The notes under the pieces: generated by a model
Told to the model about the DNA's origin: nothing
Seen by the model: the letters and a program-made list of their open reading frames with translations, nothing else
Databases searched by the model: none
Assembly (NCBI GenBank): GCA_963791945.1
Contig: CAWBUD010000002.1
Coordinates: 1,054,001-1,118,000 of the forward strand
Length of the DNA: 64,000 bases
Direction of reading: 5' to 3'
Source: PALSA-1003 sp963791945
GTDB taxonomy: Bacteria; Pseudomonadota; Gammaproteobacteria; Burkholderiales; Casimicrobiaceae
Shown: positions 34,544 through 42,787 of the stretch, piece after piece
How the letters are laid out: every line of letters starts with the position of its first letter
Position numbering within the stretch: the first letter of the stretch is position 1
Made by a program: the position numbers and the translations under genes

Positions 34544-34584
34544 GTTGGTGTCCGAGCGGGGCATGGCCCTGCCATAATCAGGCC

Positions 34585-35313
34585 ATGAATGCGCAACCGC
34601 TGATTCTGGTCGTCGATGACGATCGCGAAATTCGCACGTTGCTATCGGAATATCTTGCCGGCAACGGCTTCCGCACGGCGGAGGCGGCCGACGGCACGGC
34701 GATGTGGAAAGCTCTCGACGCGGCGCGAGTCGACCTGATTGTTCTCGACTTGATGATGCCTGGCGAAGACGGCTTGCAACTGTGCCGAACTTTGCGCACG
34801 AACTCGAACCTGCCGGTGATTATGCTGACCGCGCGCGGTCAGCCAATCGATCGTATCGTTGGCTTGGAAATGGGGGCAGACGATTATCTCGCCAAGCCGT
34901 TCGAGCCGAGAGAGCTGCTCGCGCGCATTCGCAGCGTCCTGCGACGCACCGAAGCGCTGCCACCAAACCTCGAACCCGCGGAAGCGACGCGCATGCGCTT
35001 TGCAGGATGGACGCTCGATCTCACCGCAAGGCATCTCGTCAACCCACAGGGTGTCGTCGTCGTCCTGTCAGGCGCGGAGTTTCGCTTGCTCAAGATTTTT
35101 CTCGAGCATCCCAAACGTGTCCTCAGTCGCGACCAGCTGCTCAACTTCACGCAAGGACGCGATGCCGATCCGTTCGAGCGCTCGATCGATCTCCAGGTGA
35201 GCCGCGTTCGACAGAAGCTCGATGAGGATGCCCGCGACCCGCAGCTCATCAAGACGGTGCGCAACGAAGGCTACGTGTTGAGTGCCGAGGTGAAGATCGA
35301 GACGGCGCCATGA
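34585..35313 (+). CDS. OmpR-family response regulator
   Basis: This 242-residue protein has an N-terminal receiver with VVDDDREIRTLL, the phospho-acceptor in LIVLDLMMPGEDG (Asp near residue 54), VIMLTARG and DDYLAKPFEPREL. A C-terminal winged helix follows (LSGAEFRLLKIFLEHPKRVL, then RSIDLQVSRVRQKLDEDARD, LIKTVRNEGYVL). It is a DNA-binding regulator paired with the kinase that overlaps its stop codon. Adjacency to a Spy/CpxP-like gene suggests an envelope-stress circuit, but I cannot say it is CpxR itself. Confidence 0.93.
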   Translation: MNAQPLILVVDDDREIRTLLSEYLAGNGFRTAEAADGTAMWKALDAARVDLIVLDLMMPGEDGLQLCRTLRTNSNLPVIMLTARGQPIDRIVGLEMGADDYLAKPFEPRELLARIRSVLRRTEALPPNLEPAEATRMRFAGWTLDLTARHLVNPQGVVVVLSGAEFRLLKIFLEHPKRVLSRDQLLNFTQGRDADPFERSIDLQVSRVRQKLDEDARDPQLIKTVRNEGYVLSAEVKIETAP

Positions 35314-36656
35314 AGGCATTTGTTATGTCTATGCATGGCCGGGTGTTTCTCGTCATCATCGGCGGTATCGTGGCATCCGCATTGCTCACCGCCGCCCTCG
35401 CCGATCGCGAGGGGCGCCGGACGTTCGCGCAGGTGCGCGCAGCGCATACGGCCGATCGCGTCGAGCAGCTAGTCAGCGCGCTCGAAGCAGTGCCGCCCGA
35501 GGTTCGTCCGACCCTGGCGGCGACAATTGGCAGGGGGATGAGCGCGCAATTCTCAGGACCCGACGCACCTCTGCAAGAGAACGATGCGGAGCTCACCAAT
35601 GCGTTGGTCGATGAGCTTGGTCACGATCGCAACGTAACGGCTACGGCAGGCACGCGAGCCGACTGCGCAACACAAGCCAACAATGGCGCGTCCGCGCGTC
35701 CGGTTTTCACCTCGTGCCAGGTCATCTCATTGACGCTGCACGACGGCACGCCGTTGCGTCTGGTCTTGCGCCCACAGCCCGATTTCAGTTGGTGGCGGCC
35801 GCACTCTTCGCGCTGGCTGCTGTACGCAATCGTGTTTCCGCTTTGCCTTGGTCTGCTCGCTTACGCCGTTGCTCGCATGGCGACACGTCCGCTCGGCGGT
35901 CTCGCGCGGGCAGCTACCGCGCTTGGCGGCGACATCAATCAGCCTCCGCTGCCGGAGAGTGGCCCAACCGAGGTGCGTCATGCGGCAGCGGCCTTCAACC
36001 TGATGCAAGCGCGCATTCGCAGCTACGTCGAGGAACGAACCGAGATGCTCGCCGCGATCGCACACGATCTGCAGACGCCGCTTACCCGTTTGCGGCTGCG
36101 GCTGGAAAAAGTCGCGGACGAAAACCTGCGCGACAAGCTTGTCGCCGACCTGGGCGCGATGCAGGGCATGATTCGCGAAGGTCTAGACCTTGCGATGAGC
36201 GTCGATACCGGTGGCATGATGCAACGTGTCGACCTTGACTCGTTGCTCTCCAGCGTCTGTGCCGATGCCATCGATAGTGGCCAAGATGTCACGCTGAATG
36301 GTCAGACGCGCGCTTCGATACTTGCCATTCCGACCGCCCTGCAACGCTGCCTTGCGAACCTCATCGACAACGCCGTGAAATACGGCGGATATGCGCGCGT
36401 GACGACGGCGCGCGAAGGAAACAAGGCCGTGATTCGCGTGAGCGACGGCGGTCCCGGAATACCCGAAGCGCAAATGGAAAAGGTCTTCGACCCGTTCTAT
36501 CGAATCGAAACTTCGCGGTCTCGCGAGACGGGCGGAACCGGGCTTGGGCTGACGATCGCGCGCAATATTGCGCGCAAACATGGCGGTACGCTGGTTCTGC
36601 GCAACGCGTTGGGCGGCGGTTTGGAATGCACGTTGACGCTACCACTGTACGGCTAA
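35310..36656 (+). CDS. Sensor histidine kinase with HAMP domain
   Basis: This 448-residue inner-membrane kinase starts inside the regulator stop (ATGA). Helices lie at residues about 9-27 and 168-188 and bound a periplasmic sensor region. A HAMP region follows (RMATRPLGGLARAATALGGD). The H-box is AAIAHDLQTPLTRLRLR with His near residue 251. The ATPase has the N-box LANLIDNAVKYG, VSDGGPGIPE and TGGTGLGLTIARN. The closest functional analogues are the CpxA/RstB/EnvZ type; the signal sensed is unknown. Confidence 0.93.
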   Translation: MKAFVMSMHGRVFLVIIGGIVASALLTAALADREGRRTFAQVRAAHTADRVEQLVSALEAVPPEVRPTLAATIGRGMSAQFSGPDAPLQENDAELTNALVDELGHDRNVTATAGTRADCATQANNGASARPVFTSCQVISLTLHDGTPLRLVLRPQPDFSWWRPHSSRWLLYAIVFPLCLGLLAYAVARMATRPLGGLARAATALGGDINQPPLPESGPTEVRHAAAAFNLMQARIRSYVEERTEMLAAIAHDLQTPLTRLRLRLEKVADENLRDKLVADLGAMQGMIREGLDLAMSVDTGGMMQRVDLDSLLSSVCADAIDSGQDVTLNGQTRASILAIPTALQRCLANLIDNAVKYGGYARVTTAREGNKAVIRVSDGGPGIPEAQMEKVFDPFYRIETSRSRETGGTGLGLTIARNIARKHGGTLVLRNALGGGLECTLTLPLYG

Positions 36657-37148
36657 CTCGTGATTCGGCACACAATCGGCAGGAAGCGTCCGCTTGATTG
36701 AATTGCTAAGACCGCATTGGAGCGATGAGAACGTCTCCTTAGGGTCTAAGAGCGGTCGTTGAATGGATTTGTCGGACATCCTTCATCCTCGCATCGCGTC
36801 GCTGTGGCATTCACTTACCGCTCGCCACCAAGTACCCAGTACCGAGCCCCCAGCTTCCTATTACCCGGTCCCAAGGTTAAGGTGCCCTGGACCTAGTACT
36901 CTGGGCTAGGTACTTTGAGGAGACGGCGAGCAGCCACGCGCGGGGGCGGCCTCGGCTATCGCCGCTCTCGGCCACGACCGGACGCTCGTACTTCTGCTAC
37001 CCGTAACTTACGATCTTCACCATCGTTGCCGTTCTTATGCCCCCTGCTCCCCCCTTGCCCGATGCGCCGCGCACAGCCTTGTTTGCCGTGGATTAACGTT
37101 CTCGACGCTTATCGGGGCTAAATTGGTTATCAGAAAGAGGGCAGAACC
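36657..37148. other. Intergenic region with GTAC-rich repeat
   Basis: There are 492 bp between the kinase gene and the small gene at 37149. No gene is supported. The main feature is the repeat at 36826-36915. Around 36950 there is a variant of the GCTATCGCC/CTCTCGGCCACGACCGG repeat seen near 24880 and 41730. Confidence 0.5.
36826..36915. repeat. GTAC-rich repeat, copy related to 38700
   Basis: The segment starts CACCAAGTACCCAGTACCGA and ends CTAGGTACTTTG. Including about 25 bases upstream (GGCATTCACTTACCGCTCGC), it is homologous to 38690-38750 (CGCATTCACGTAGCTCTCGC then CACCAAGTACCCGGCTCCCA). It consists of partly inverted variations of AGTACC and GGTACT. Confidence 0.6.
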
Positions 37149-37301
37149 GTGGATACGTTGTTCCTCGGTGCGGTATTCGTAATCGCCGTCGCATGCGGTG
37201 TCTTCATCATGGCCGTGGCGTGTATCAAGCCTGAGGGTTCCGACGCGCACGAGACGATGGACACTCACGAATCGCACCCACTCGAAGCGCCGGCGCAGTA
37301 G
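37149..37301 (+). CDS. Small single-span membrane protein, 50 residues
   Basis: An AGAAAGAGGG site lies upstream of the GTG start. The protein has one hydrophobic helix (LFLGAVFVIAVACGVFIMAV) and an acidic/His-containing tail (DAHETMDTHESHP). It is too short for ordinary gene callers. No named family was recognised; it could be a small membrane-complex subunit or regulator. Confidence 0.45.
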   Translation: MDTLFLGAVFVIAVACGVFIMAVACIKPEGSDAHETMDTHESHPLEAPAQ

Positions 37302-37571
37302 CGCACTTTTGGCCGTCGCGTGATTCTCCCGGCACCCGCGATGATCGGCTGCTGGATTGTCTTGGCTGCGCCTGTTGTGCGCAAACATTGACATGCGGAT
37401 GTGTGGGCTCGCGGCCGGCCCGGCGAGAGGACCGCTCTGGGTCGTCTTCGGCCGAATGAGGTCGTCGGCCATCTGGCAGCGTCCGGGCCACAACCGGTCA
37501 CTCCGGGGCGGCGTCTAAATCCCGAGTAGGCGTAGCATGGCTGGACTACCATCTGTCGACGAGGTGATCCA
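37302..37571. repeat. Intergenic region with dispersed repeat
   Basis: Between the small gene and the PF04392 gene, 37430-37505 carries GGACCGCTCTGGGTCGTCTT followed by TCTGGCAGCG and CCACAACCGGTCACTCC, a member of the GACCGCTTCTGGCCG-type family. It lies directly upstream of the substrate-binding protein gene. Confidence 0.45.
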
Positions 37572-37574
37572 GTG

Positions 37575-38552
37575 ATGGACCGGCGGACGTTCATTGGCGG
37601 CTTTGCAGGTGGCCTCCTTGCGTGGCCGCTCGCCGCCGCCGCACAGCAGCCCGGGAGGGTGCCAGTGGTGGGTGTGCTGATCCCCATTATTGGCCCTCGA
37701 GCGAGCACAGTTGATACCGCACGGCAAGGTTTGCAAGACCTCGGCTACGTCGATGGCAAGAACATAGCGTTCGAGAACCGATTTGCGGGTGGGAAGCCGG
37801 AGACCTTACCTGGTCTCGCCGCGGACCTCGTCCAACGAAAGGTAGACTTGCTTTTTGCGATCGGCCCGGCGGCCGTGCGGGCTTCGAAAGATGCAACCAG
37901 CACGATCCCCATCGTGGGGCTCGACCTGGAGAGTGACCCCGTTGGGGCTGGGTTCGTCCGTAGCTTCGCGCAGCCCGGTGGAAACATAACGGGGTGCTTT
38001 CTCGATCAAACCGGTCTGACCGGCAAATGGCTCGAGCTGATTGGAGAAGCGGCTCCGGACACTCGCCGCATCGCCGTGCTGAGGGATCCGTCGACTGGGC
38101 CGTGGCAACTGGCAGCGATCAAGACGGCGGCTGAGAAGCTCAGAATCGAGCTCCATGTTCTCGAGATCCAGAGCGCCGGAGAGTTGGATGATGCGCTCGA
38201 AGCCGGAGTCAAGGAGGGATCACGAGCCCTTGTCCAGTTGTCGTCGCCGCTCTTCGGCAACACCTCGTTCGCCGCACGGATTGCGGATTTGACGGCAAAG
38301 CATCGCCTACCGGCGATCTCCATGTTCAGGAGTTTCGCGGAAGCGGGTGGGCTCATGTCCTACGGGCCGAACCAGCTGGAGTATTACAAGCGCCTGCCCG
38401 TCTACATCGACAAGGTCCTCAAGGGCTCGAATCCCGCCGATCTCCCCATTGAGCAACCAAAGTTTGACTTTGTCATCAATCTCAAGACCGCGACGATGCT
38501 TGGCCTCACGATTCGACAGTCGCTCCGGGATCAGGCTAGGTTGATAGAGTGA
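37575..38552 (+). CDS. Orphan ABC transporter substrate-binding protein, PF04392 family
   Basis: This 325-residue protein begins with a Tat-like or Sec leader (MDRRTFIGGFAGGLLAWPLA, ending AAAQQ). The body has the family hallmarks GLQDLGYVDGKNIAFENRFA, LPGLAADLVQRKVDLLFAIG, IPIVGLDLESDPVGAGFVRS and the C-terminal FDFVINLKTATMLGLTI. Such proteins bind small ligands (TrpXY-like systems), but no permease or ATPase is near. A paralog is at 51377-52363 and relics are at 55975 and 60268. The ATG at 37575 is preferred over the GTG three bases upstream. Confidence 0.9.
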   Translation: MDRRTFIGGFAGGLLAWPLAAAAQQPGRVPVVGVLIPIIGPRASTVDTARQGLQDLGYVDGKNIAFENRFAGGKPETLPGLAADLVQRKVDLLFAIGPAAVRASKDATSTIPIVGLDLESDPVGAGFVRSFAQPGGNITGCFLDQTGLTGKWLELIGEAAPDTRRIAVLRDPSTGPWQLAAIKTAAEKLRIELHVLEIQSAGELDDALEAGVKEGSRALVQLSSPLFGNTSFAARIADLTAKHRLPAISMFRSFAEAGGLMSYGPNQLEYYKRLPVYIDKVLKGSNPADLPIEQPKFDFVINLKTATMLGLTIRQSLRDQARLIE

Positions 38553-39005
38553 CGGGCCGTCGCGCATTGATCGCGGGTCTCGCTCTGCTCGATGCGGTCG
38601 CTGATTAACCAAATCCGTCTGCTTTAGAGAAGACCCAACGGCCGAGAAGGTCGGAAGCGGGCATCGTCGTCGCCCGCTATCGCATCGGTGCTGTCGCATT
38701 CACGTAGCTCTCGCACCAAGTACCCGGCTCCCAGTACCGAGTCCCCAGTACTTGGTGCCAAGACATCAGGTAGCCGGGTACCTCGGCGGAGTAACGGAGC
38801 GCGACTTGTACGTACATGCCGTGAATGAGGTTCGATGTACTAAGTACGAAGAGCTGCGTACGGGGTGCGTCATGTACCGCTGCAGTCTCCCTATGCCGGG
38901 GTACAACCCATGCCTGGTTGGATTCCCGAAAGCGCAGTCACTAACGGGGGTCCCGCGTGCGGAAAGCGAGAATTGAGCAACAATAGTGGCCGAGGGAACC
39001 ATCTT
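38553..39005. other. Intergenic region with GTAC-rich repeat
   Basis: 453 bp without a supported gene. The repeat at 38690-38790 dominates. The stretch 38800-38900 continues with ACTAAGTACGAAGAGCTGCG-type words of the same flavour. Confidence 0.5.
38690..38790. repeat. GTAC-rich repeat, copy related to 36826
   Basis: It contains CACCAAGTACCCGGCTCCCA, AGTACCGAGTCCCCAGTACT and GGTAGCCGGGTACCTCGG. CACCAAGTAC and GTACTTGG are inverted relative to each other, so the unit can form a hairpin. It is the clearest match to the copy after the histidine kinase gene. Confidence 0.6.
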
Positions 39006-39731
39006 ATGAGGCTTGTTTCTTACAATTTGCATTTTGGCGGCAAGGCCGCGAACAACGCATGGCGCCGGATGGTGCTGGAATTCGCGCCTGACATCGTGTT
39101 TGCGCAGGAGTCACGTCATCCGAAGGAATCATTTTCACCGGAGGAATTTGCGCAGTTCGGGGGGTGTATTTGGTCGTGCGTACCGGAACGCAAGTGGGGA
39201 AGCGCAATCCTTTCGCGGTACCCGCTCGAGCCCGAATCGTTGGCAGGATTTGAAGGCTGGGTAGTAGGGGCAAGGATTCCGAATCTCCCGATCGGCGGCG
39301 ATTCTAGGCCTGCGCTGATTTTCAGCCTCCATGTTCCGTCACCAGGACCATATGAACCTGTTGTAAATAGGATCCTTGATGAAATCGCAAGAAAGTGGGA
39401 CGGGACACCCCTGATATTGGCCGGCGACTTCAACCTCACTACAGCGATGCGCCATGCGTTGGAGGCTTTGAGAAATTCCGCTGGTGAGATCGAACTTCAA
39501 AAGAGGCTGCGTAGGGAATTTGGTCTGGTAAACGCGTGGCAAATTCTGCACCCCAACAGCAATCTCACCCAGACATTGCGCTGGGCAAAGGATCCGCTAG
39601 TTCCGTATCACTGTGACGCGGTCTTCGTAAGCAGCAAGCATTTGGCTCACTTAGCAAACGCAGAAATTGCAAATTCTGGTGCATGGGCCCAGATGAGCGA
39701 CCACAACCCAGTCGTTGTTACGCTTGAATGA
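39006..39731 (+). CDS. Endonuclease/exonuclease/phosphatase (EEP) superfamily protein
   Basis: This 241-residue protein has the metal-dependent EEP motifs in order: MRLVSYNLHFGG, VFAQESRH, GSAILSRYPLEP, LILAGDFNLTTA, and the final SDHNPVVVTLE catalytic His pair. The domain hydrolyses phosphodiesters in nucleic acids, lipids or small molecules; the substrate is unknown. There is no signal peptide. A GAGGGAAC site precedes the ATG at 39006; the longer frame upstream is repeat-derived. Base composition is lower in G+C than neighbours, suggesting transfer. Confidence 0.88.
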   Translation: MRLVSYNLHFGGKAANNAWRRMVLEFAPDIVFAQESRHPKESFSPEEFAQFGGCIWSCVPERKWGSAILSRYPLEPESLAGFEGWVVGARIPNLPIGGDSRPALIFSLHVPSPGPYEPVVNRILDEIARKWDGTPLILAGDFNLTTAMRHALEALRNSAGEIELQKRLRREFGLVNAWQILHPNSNLTQTLRWAKDPLVPYHCDAVFVSSKHLAHLANAEIANSGAWAQMSDHNPVVVTLE

Positions 39732-40052
39732 AATGGGCGAGCCGGTTGCGGGGACCATTGGCCTTTCTTGTCTTCCCTTGGCACGAAGTTCTAAGTGCGA
39801 CGGACGAAGTACTGAGAACCCATGCGTTCGGAGTTCTGAGTCCCGCGTCCAAAGAGCGGTGTGCGTCGCTATCGGACCGAAGAGCCAAGTCCTTAGTACT
39901 CAGTGCGAAGAACTCGGGCTAGGCGCGATCGATCGGGCTCACGTGGTCGCTTTCGAGCCGATAACGGAGAAGTCCGTTCGCGGTACCGAGTCGCGAGAAA
40001 CAGAAAGCCCCTGCGAAGCGGGGCCAGTTGCCTGTGAATCGGACGAGCGCCG
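39732..40052. other. Intergenic region with repeat and terminator
   Basis: These 321 bp contain a GTAC/AGTTCT-type repeat (39777-39915, with GCACGAAGTTCTAAGTGCG and CTTAGTACTCAGTGCGAAG) and the terminator of the PsiF gene at 40007-40024. No gene is supported. Confidence 0.5.
39990..40024 (-). terminator. Intrinsic terminator of the PsiF gene
   Basis: Read on the minus strand, GCCCC and GGGGC form a stem around GCTTCGCA, followed by TTTCTGTTTCTC. It lies about 30 bp past the psiF-like stop codon. Confidence 0.65.
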
Positions 40053-40322
40053 CTATTTCGCCGCGGCAGTAGAGTCCTTTACGCACTTCTTCACGAAGCT
40101 CGTCTTCGCCGCCCCTGCAAGCTTCTTGTCGGCCGCCTGTCCTTCGCAAGCCGTGGTAGCCGCCGCCGTCGAATCTTTCTCGCACTTCTTGATGAAGCTC
40201 GTCTTGGCCGCTCCTGCCAACTTCTTCTCGGTGGCCTGCGCTTCGCATGACACGTCAGCTGCGAAAGCTGTGCTTGCGAATAGGATGGCCATGGCAACGG
40301 CCGCAAGAACGTCAGTTTTCAT
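40053..40322 (-). CDS. psiF: PsiF-repeat protein
   Basis: This 89-residue exported protein has a signal peptide (VLAAVAMAILFASTAFAADV) and two PsiF repeats: ATEKKLAGAAKTSFIKKCEK and AADKKLAGAAKTSFVKKCVK, each with a conserved Cys. In E. coli psiF is induced by phosphate starvation; its function is unknown. An AAAGGATC site precedes the ATG and a terminator follows the stop, so it is a complete single-gene unit. Confidence 0.9.
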   Translation of the reverse strand: MKTDVLAAVAMAILFASTAFAADVSCEAQATEKKLAGAAKTSFIKKCEKDSTAAATTACEGQAADKKLAGAAKTSFVKKCVKDSTAAAK

Positions 40323-40629
40323 AATTGATCCTTTCTAGTTGAGTAAACGCGTGGTAAGTCTTGGTGCTGGGTTCGGATTTCTGAGAGCTGCGGCTTGAAG
40401 CCTTCATGATACGCGCCCCCAAGCTTGGGGACTGGGGTCTTCTCCCTCGGCGAAACATGGAAGTCCACTTCCGGGCCGTACACGGTCCGTCGACCGTGGC
40501 GCCCAGATCTTAGTCCCGAGTACCGAGAGCGAAGCACCCCGTGCGTCGTACCGCGCTCGAGGAGCCCAGGCACCGCGCAACCCCTACCAACGGCGGACGC
40601 ACATTCACTATGAGATGATTGATTCGTAC
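40323..40629. other. Intergenic region between PsiF and SDR genes
   Basis: These 307 bp contain no gene. GAGTACCGAGAGCG and CGTCGTACCGCGCTCGAGG near 40515-40565 belong to the GTAC-rich repeat group. Confidence 0.4.
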
Positions 40630-41229
40630 CTATTGGGGAGAGAGCTTGAGTATCGAACCGGTATCCGTACCGGTTACACTGCGCAAGTAAGCTCGCGCAA
40701 CGACGGCGGCCGGAAGACCTTGGGACGTGTCCATCTTGAGCGCCTGCAGTGTCTCGGTTACCCATGGCGGGCTGACGGCGTTGACGCGTATCTTGCGCGG
40801 CGCTTCCAGCGCAGCCGCTCTGACGAACCCCTCCAGCCCGGCGTTCACCAGACTGATCGCGGCACTGCCTGGCATCGGCGCCTGCGCAAGGATGCCCGTT
40901 GTAAGGGTGAACGACCCTCCGTCTTCCATATGCTCGAATCCGTATCGCACGATGTTGACCTGGCCCATCAGCTTATTGTCGAGGTAGAAGCGAAAGTCGG
41001 CATCGCTTAACTGATCGAGCGGCGCGAACTTTGCCTGCCCAGCAGCGCATACGACGGCATCCAGCTTCCCGAGCGAACCATACATCTGCTGGATGCTGGC
41101 CGGCTTGGCGACATCGACCTTGAGGGCCGCGCGCTGCAGGCTGGCAGATATGACTTCGTTGCCGGTAGACAAAGCGGAAACAATCGCGCGACCGATCGTC
41201 CCGGTCGCTCCGACGATGAGAATACGCAT
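40630..41229 (-). CDS. SDR-type oxidoreductase, short form (paralog 2)
   Basis: This 199-residue protein starts at MRILIVGATGTIGRAIVSAL and is a close relative of the 31089 gene, with roughly three quarters of residues identical by eye (for example ALEAPRKIRVNAVSPPWVTE). The catalytic YxxxK is likewise missing (SAAISLVNAGLEGFVR). It is on the opposite strand about 9.5 kb away. The two copies probably arose by an old duplication with inversion, or arrived separately. Which substrate either uses, if any, is unknown. Confidence 0.85.
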   Translation of the reverse strand: MRILIVGATGTIGRAIVSALSTGNEVISASLQRAALKVDVAKPASIQQMYGSLGKLDAVVCAAGQAKFAPLDQLSDADFRFYLDNKLMGQVNIVRYGFEHMEDGGSFTLTTGILAQAPMPGSAAISLVNAGLEGFVRAAALEAPRKIRVNAVSPPWVTETLQALKMDTSQGLPAAVVARAYLRSVTGTDTGSILKLSPQ

Positions 41230-42076
41230 GGAAGGCCTCTTTCGGGTAACGCTGAGGGAGCCGTGACGGCGTACCGCGGTACGCGAGTGCCTATTATTCT
41301 GGGGGTCGTAACTGACCGCAAGCCCCATGTCTCTGAGAGGTGCTGACCTTTTCCACCTGCGACCAAGAGCAAACAGCCCCGCGCTTCGAACTGCGCTCGA
41401 AGAACGCAGCACTGGGTGCTCAGGGCGAGGGGCGAAGAGCTGAGTGTCCAGTACCCGGTGCCAAGGGTGAGGTTGCTTATTTCAGAAAGTAGAGTCGCTC
41501 AGTGCTAGGGGCGCGAACATCGAGTCAGGAGGCTGCGCCACGTGACGCGCGATGAGGGCCCGCGCGCAGATTGAGCGTTGCCCCAACCGTTGCCGCTGCG
41601 CTTAGTTGGGGCGATGAAAACTGGAGCGGCTAGCGCAATGACGCAGTTCGGCCATCAGTTGCCATTGGCCGACGCCAACCAGCCGACAGCTTCAGACGGA
41701 GAGCAGCCATCCGCCGTCGTCGGCCGGATTGGCGCTATCGGCCACGAGCGGCCGTAGCGCATCTGCTGCTTTGCAGCCATTGATCGGTCCTTGCGGTTAT
41801 TTCGAATCTTGACGGAATGCTGATATCCCTTAGCTTGACGCGAGGCCATTCGTGGCCCATGGTTCGGTGCGCGACCGTGTCCTGGGGAGGGGGCGATGTT
41901 TGGCGAGCCGGAGTGTCTGGCTGAAACCGTCATCGGCTGGCCCGCCTTCTGTTCGCGGCCTGGGTCTCACCCTTCACTTACTGTTGCAGTCCGGATCGCC
42001 GCCCAATCGCCTGACGGCGCCTTGGGCGCTTCAGTCAGGCCTTCAGACGGTCCGTATGCAAAATGGGGAGACTGAC
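41230..42076. other. Long intergenic region with two repeat families
   Basis: 847 bp without a supported gene. GTAC-type words (GTCCAGTACCCGGTGCCAAG near 41449) lie next to the SDR gene. At 41690-41765 there is a fold-back repeat with GCGCTATCGGCCACGAGCGG and GGCCGTAGCGC, close to the sequence at 24871. Reading frames through 41852-42076 lack a ribosome-binding site. Confidence 0.5.
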
Positions 42077-42787
42077 ATGAATGCAACGGGTCGGCTTGCA
42101 CGGCTTGCGGCGGTTACGGCATACGTGGCGGTTGTAGCTGGGCTAGCAGCCTGCGCGACCCAGACTAAACCACTGGCGCCAGATGCAGCCGCGCAGCTAC
42201 ACAAGATAGCGCTTCTACATGTGCAAGAACCGCCCCAATACGGCGTGGCGAATCTTTATCTTGAAGGCGTTTTCCTGGGTGGCGTGGTGAACATTCAGCA
42301 CGGTCAGGACTTCACAAAGGTGCTTCTCGATAAGGGCTTCAACCTTTCCAGCGGATTCGCTCGTTGCCTGGTGAATTCGTTGACGGCCGCCGGGTTCGAC
42401 GTCGAACAGATTGAAGCTACACGAAAGCCAATACAGATGAGCGTCATCTCTCATGCGAGCACCAATGCAGATGCGATCCTCAACGTAGCCTTGGGCGCCG
42501 GGTATGTGTCGGTCCACGGTGTCGACGACTACACTCCGACGGTCGGAGTCGTGGCCGAATTATTGGAGAACAGGAGCGGTCACGAAGACAAGATCTATGT
42601 CGAGCGGTTCCGGTATGGATACACGCCGCTGACATCGGGAATCCGCATTGCAGCGCTACCGACGTACAGCTATGGCTCCTTCGACAAACTGATGCAAGCC
42701 AACGTAGAGGCCGGCCAAGGACTGCAAAAAGGAGCCGACCTAATATGCGAACGATTGGCGCAAGAAATTGCCGCTTCGAAACACTAG
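42077..42787 (+). CDS. Lipoprotein, 236 residues (first of a pair split by IS5)
   Basis: A GGGGAGA site precedes the ATG. The leader (LARLAAVTAYVAVVAGLAAC) ends in a lipobox. The mature part is alpha/beta with KIALLHVQEPPQYGVANLYL and HASTNADAILNVALGAGYVS, resembling periplasmic penicillin-binding-protein-activator-like domains, but no family is secure. The IS5-family element begins at the stop codon, so the last base of TAG may belong to the IS. The next lipoprotein gene starts at the far edge of the element; before insertion the two probably overlapped. Confidence 0.7.
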   Translation: MNATGRLARLAAVTAYVAVVAGLAACATQTKPLAPDAAAQLHKIALLHVQEPPQYGVANLYLEGVFLGGVVNIQHGQDFTKVLLDKGFNLSSGFARCLVNSLTAAGFDVEQIEATRKPIQMSVISHASTNADAILNVALGAGYVSVHGVDDYTPTVGVVAELLENRSGHEDKIYVERFRYGYTPLTSGIRIAALPTYSYGSFDKLMQANVEAGQGLQKGADLICERLAQEIAASKH

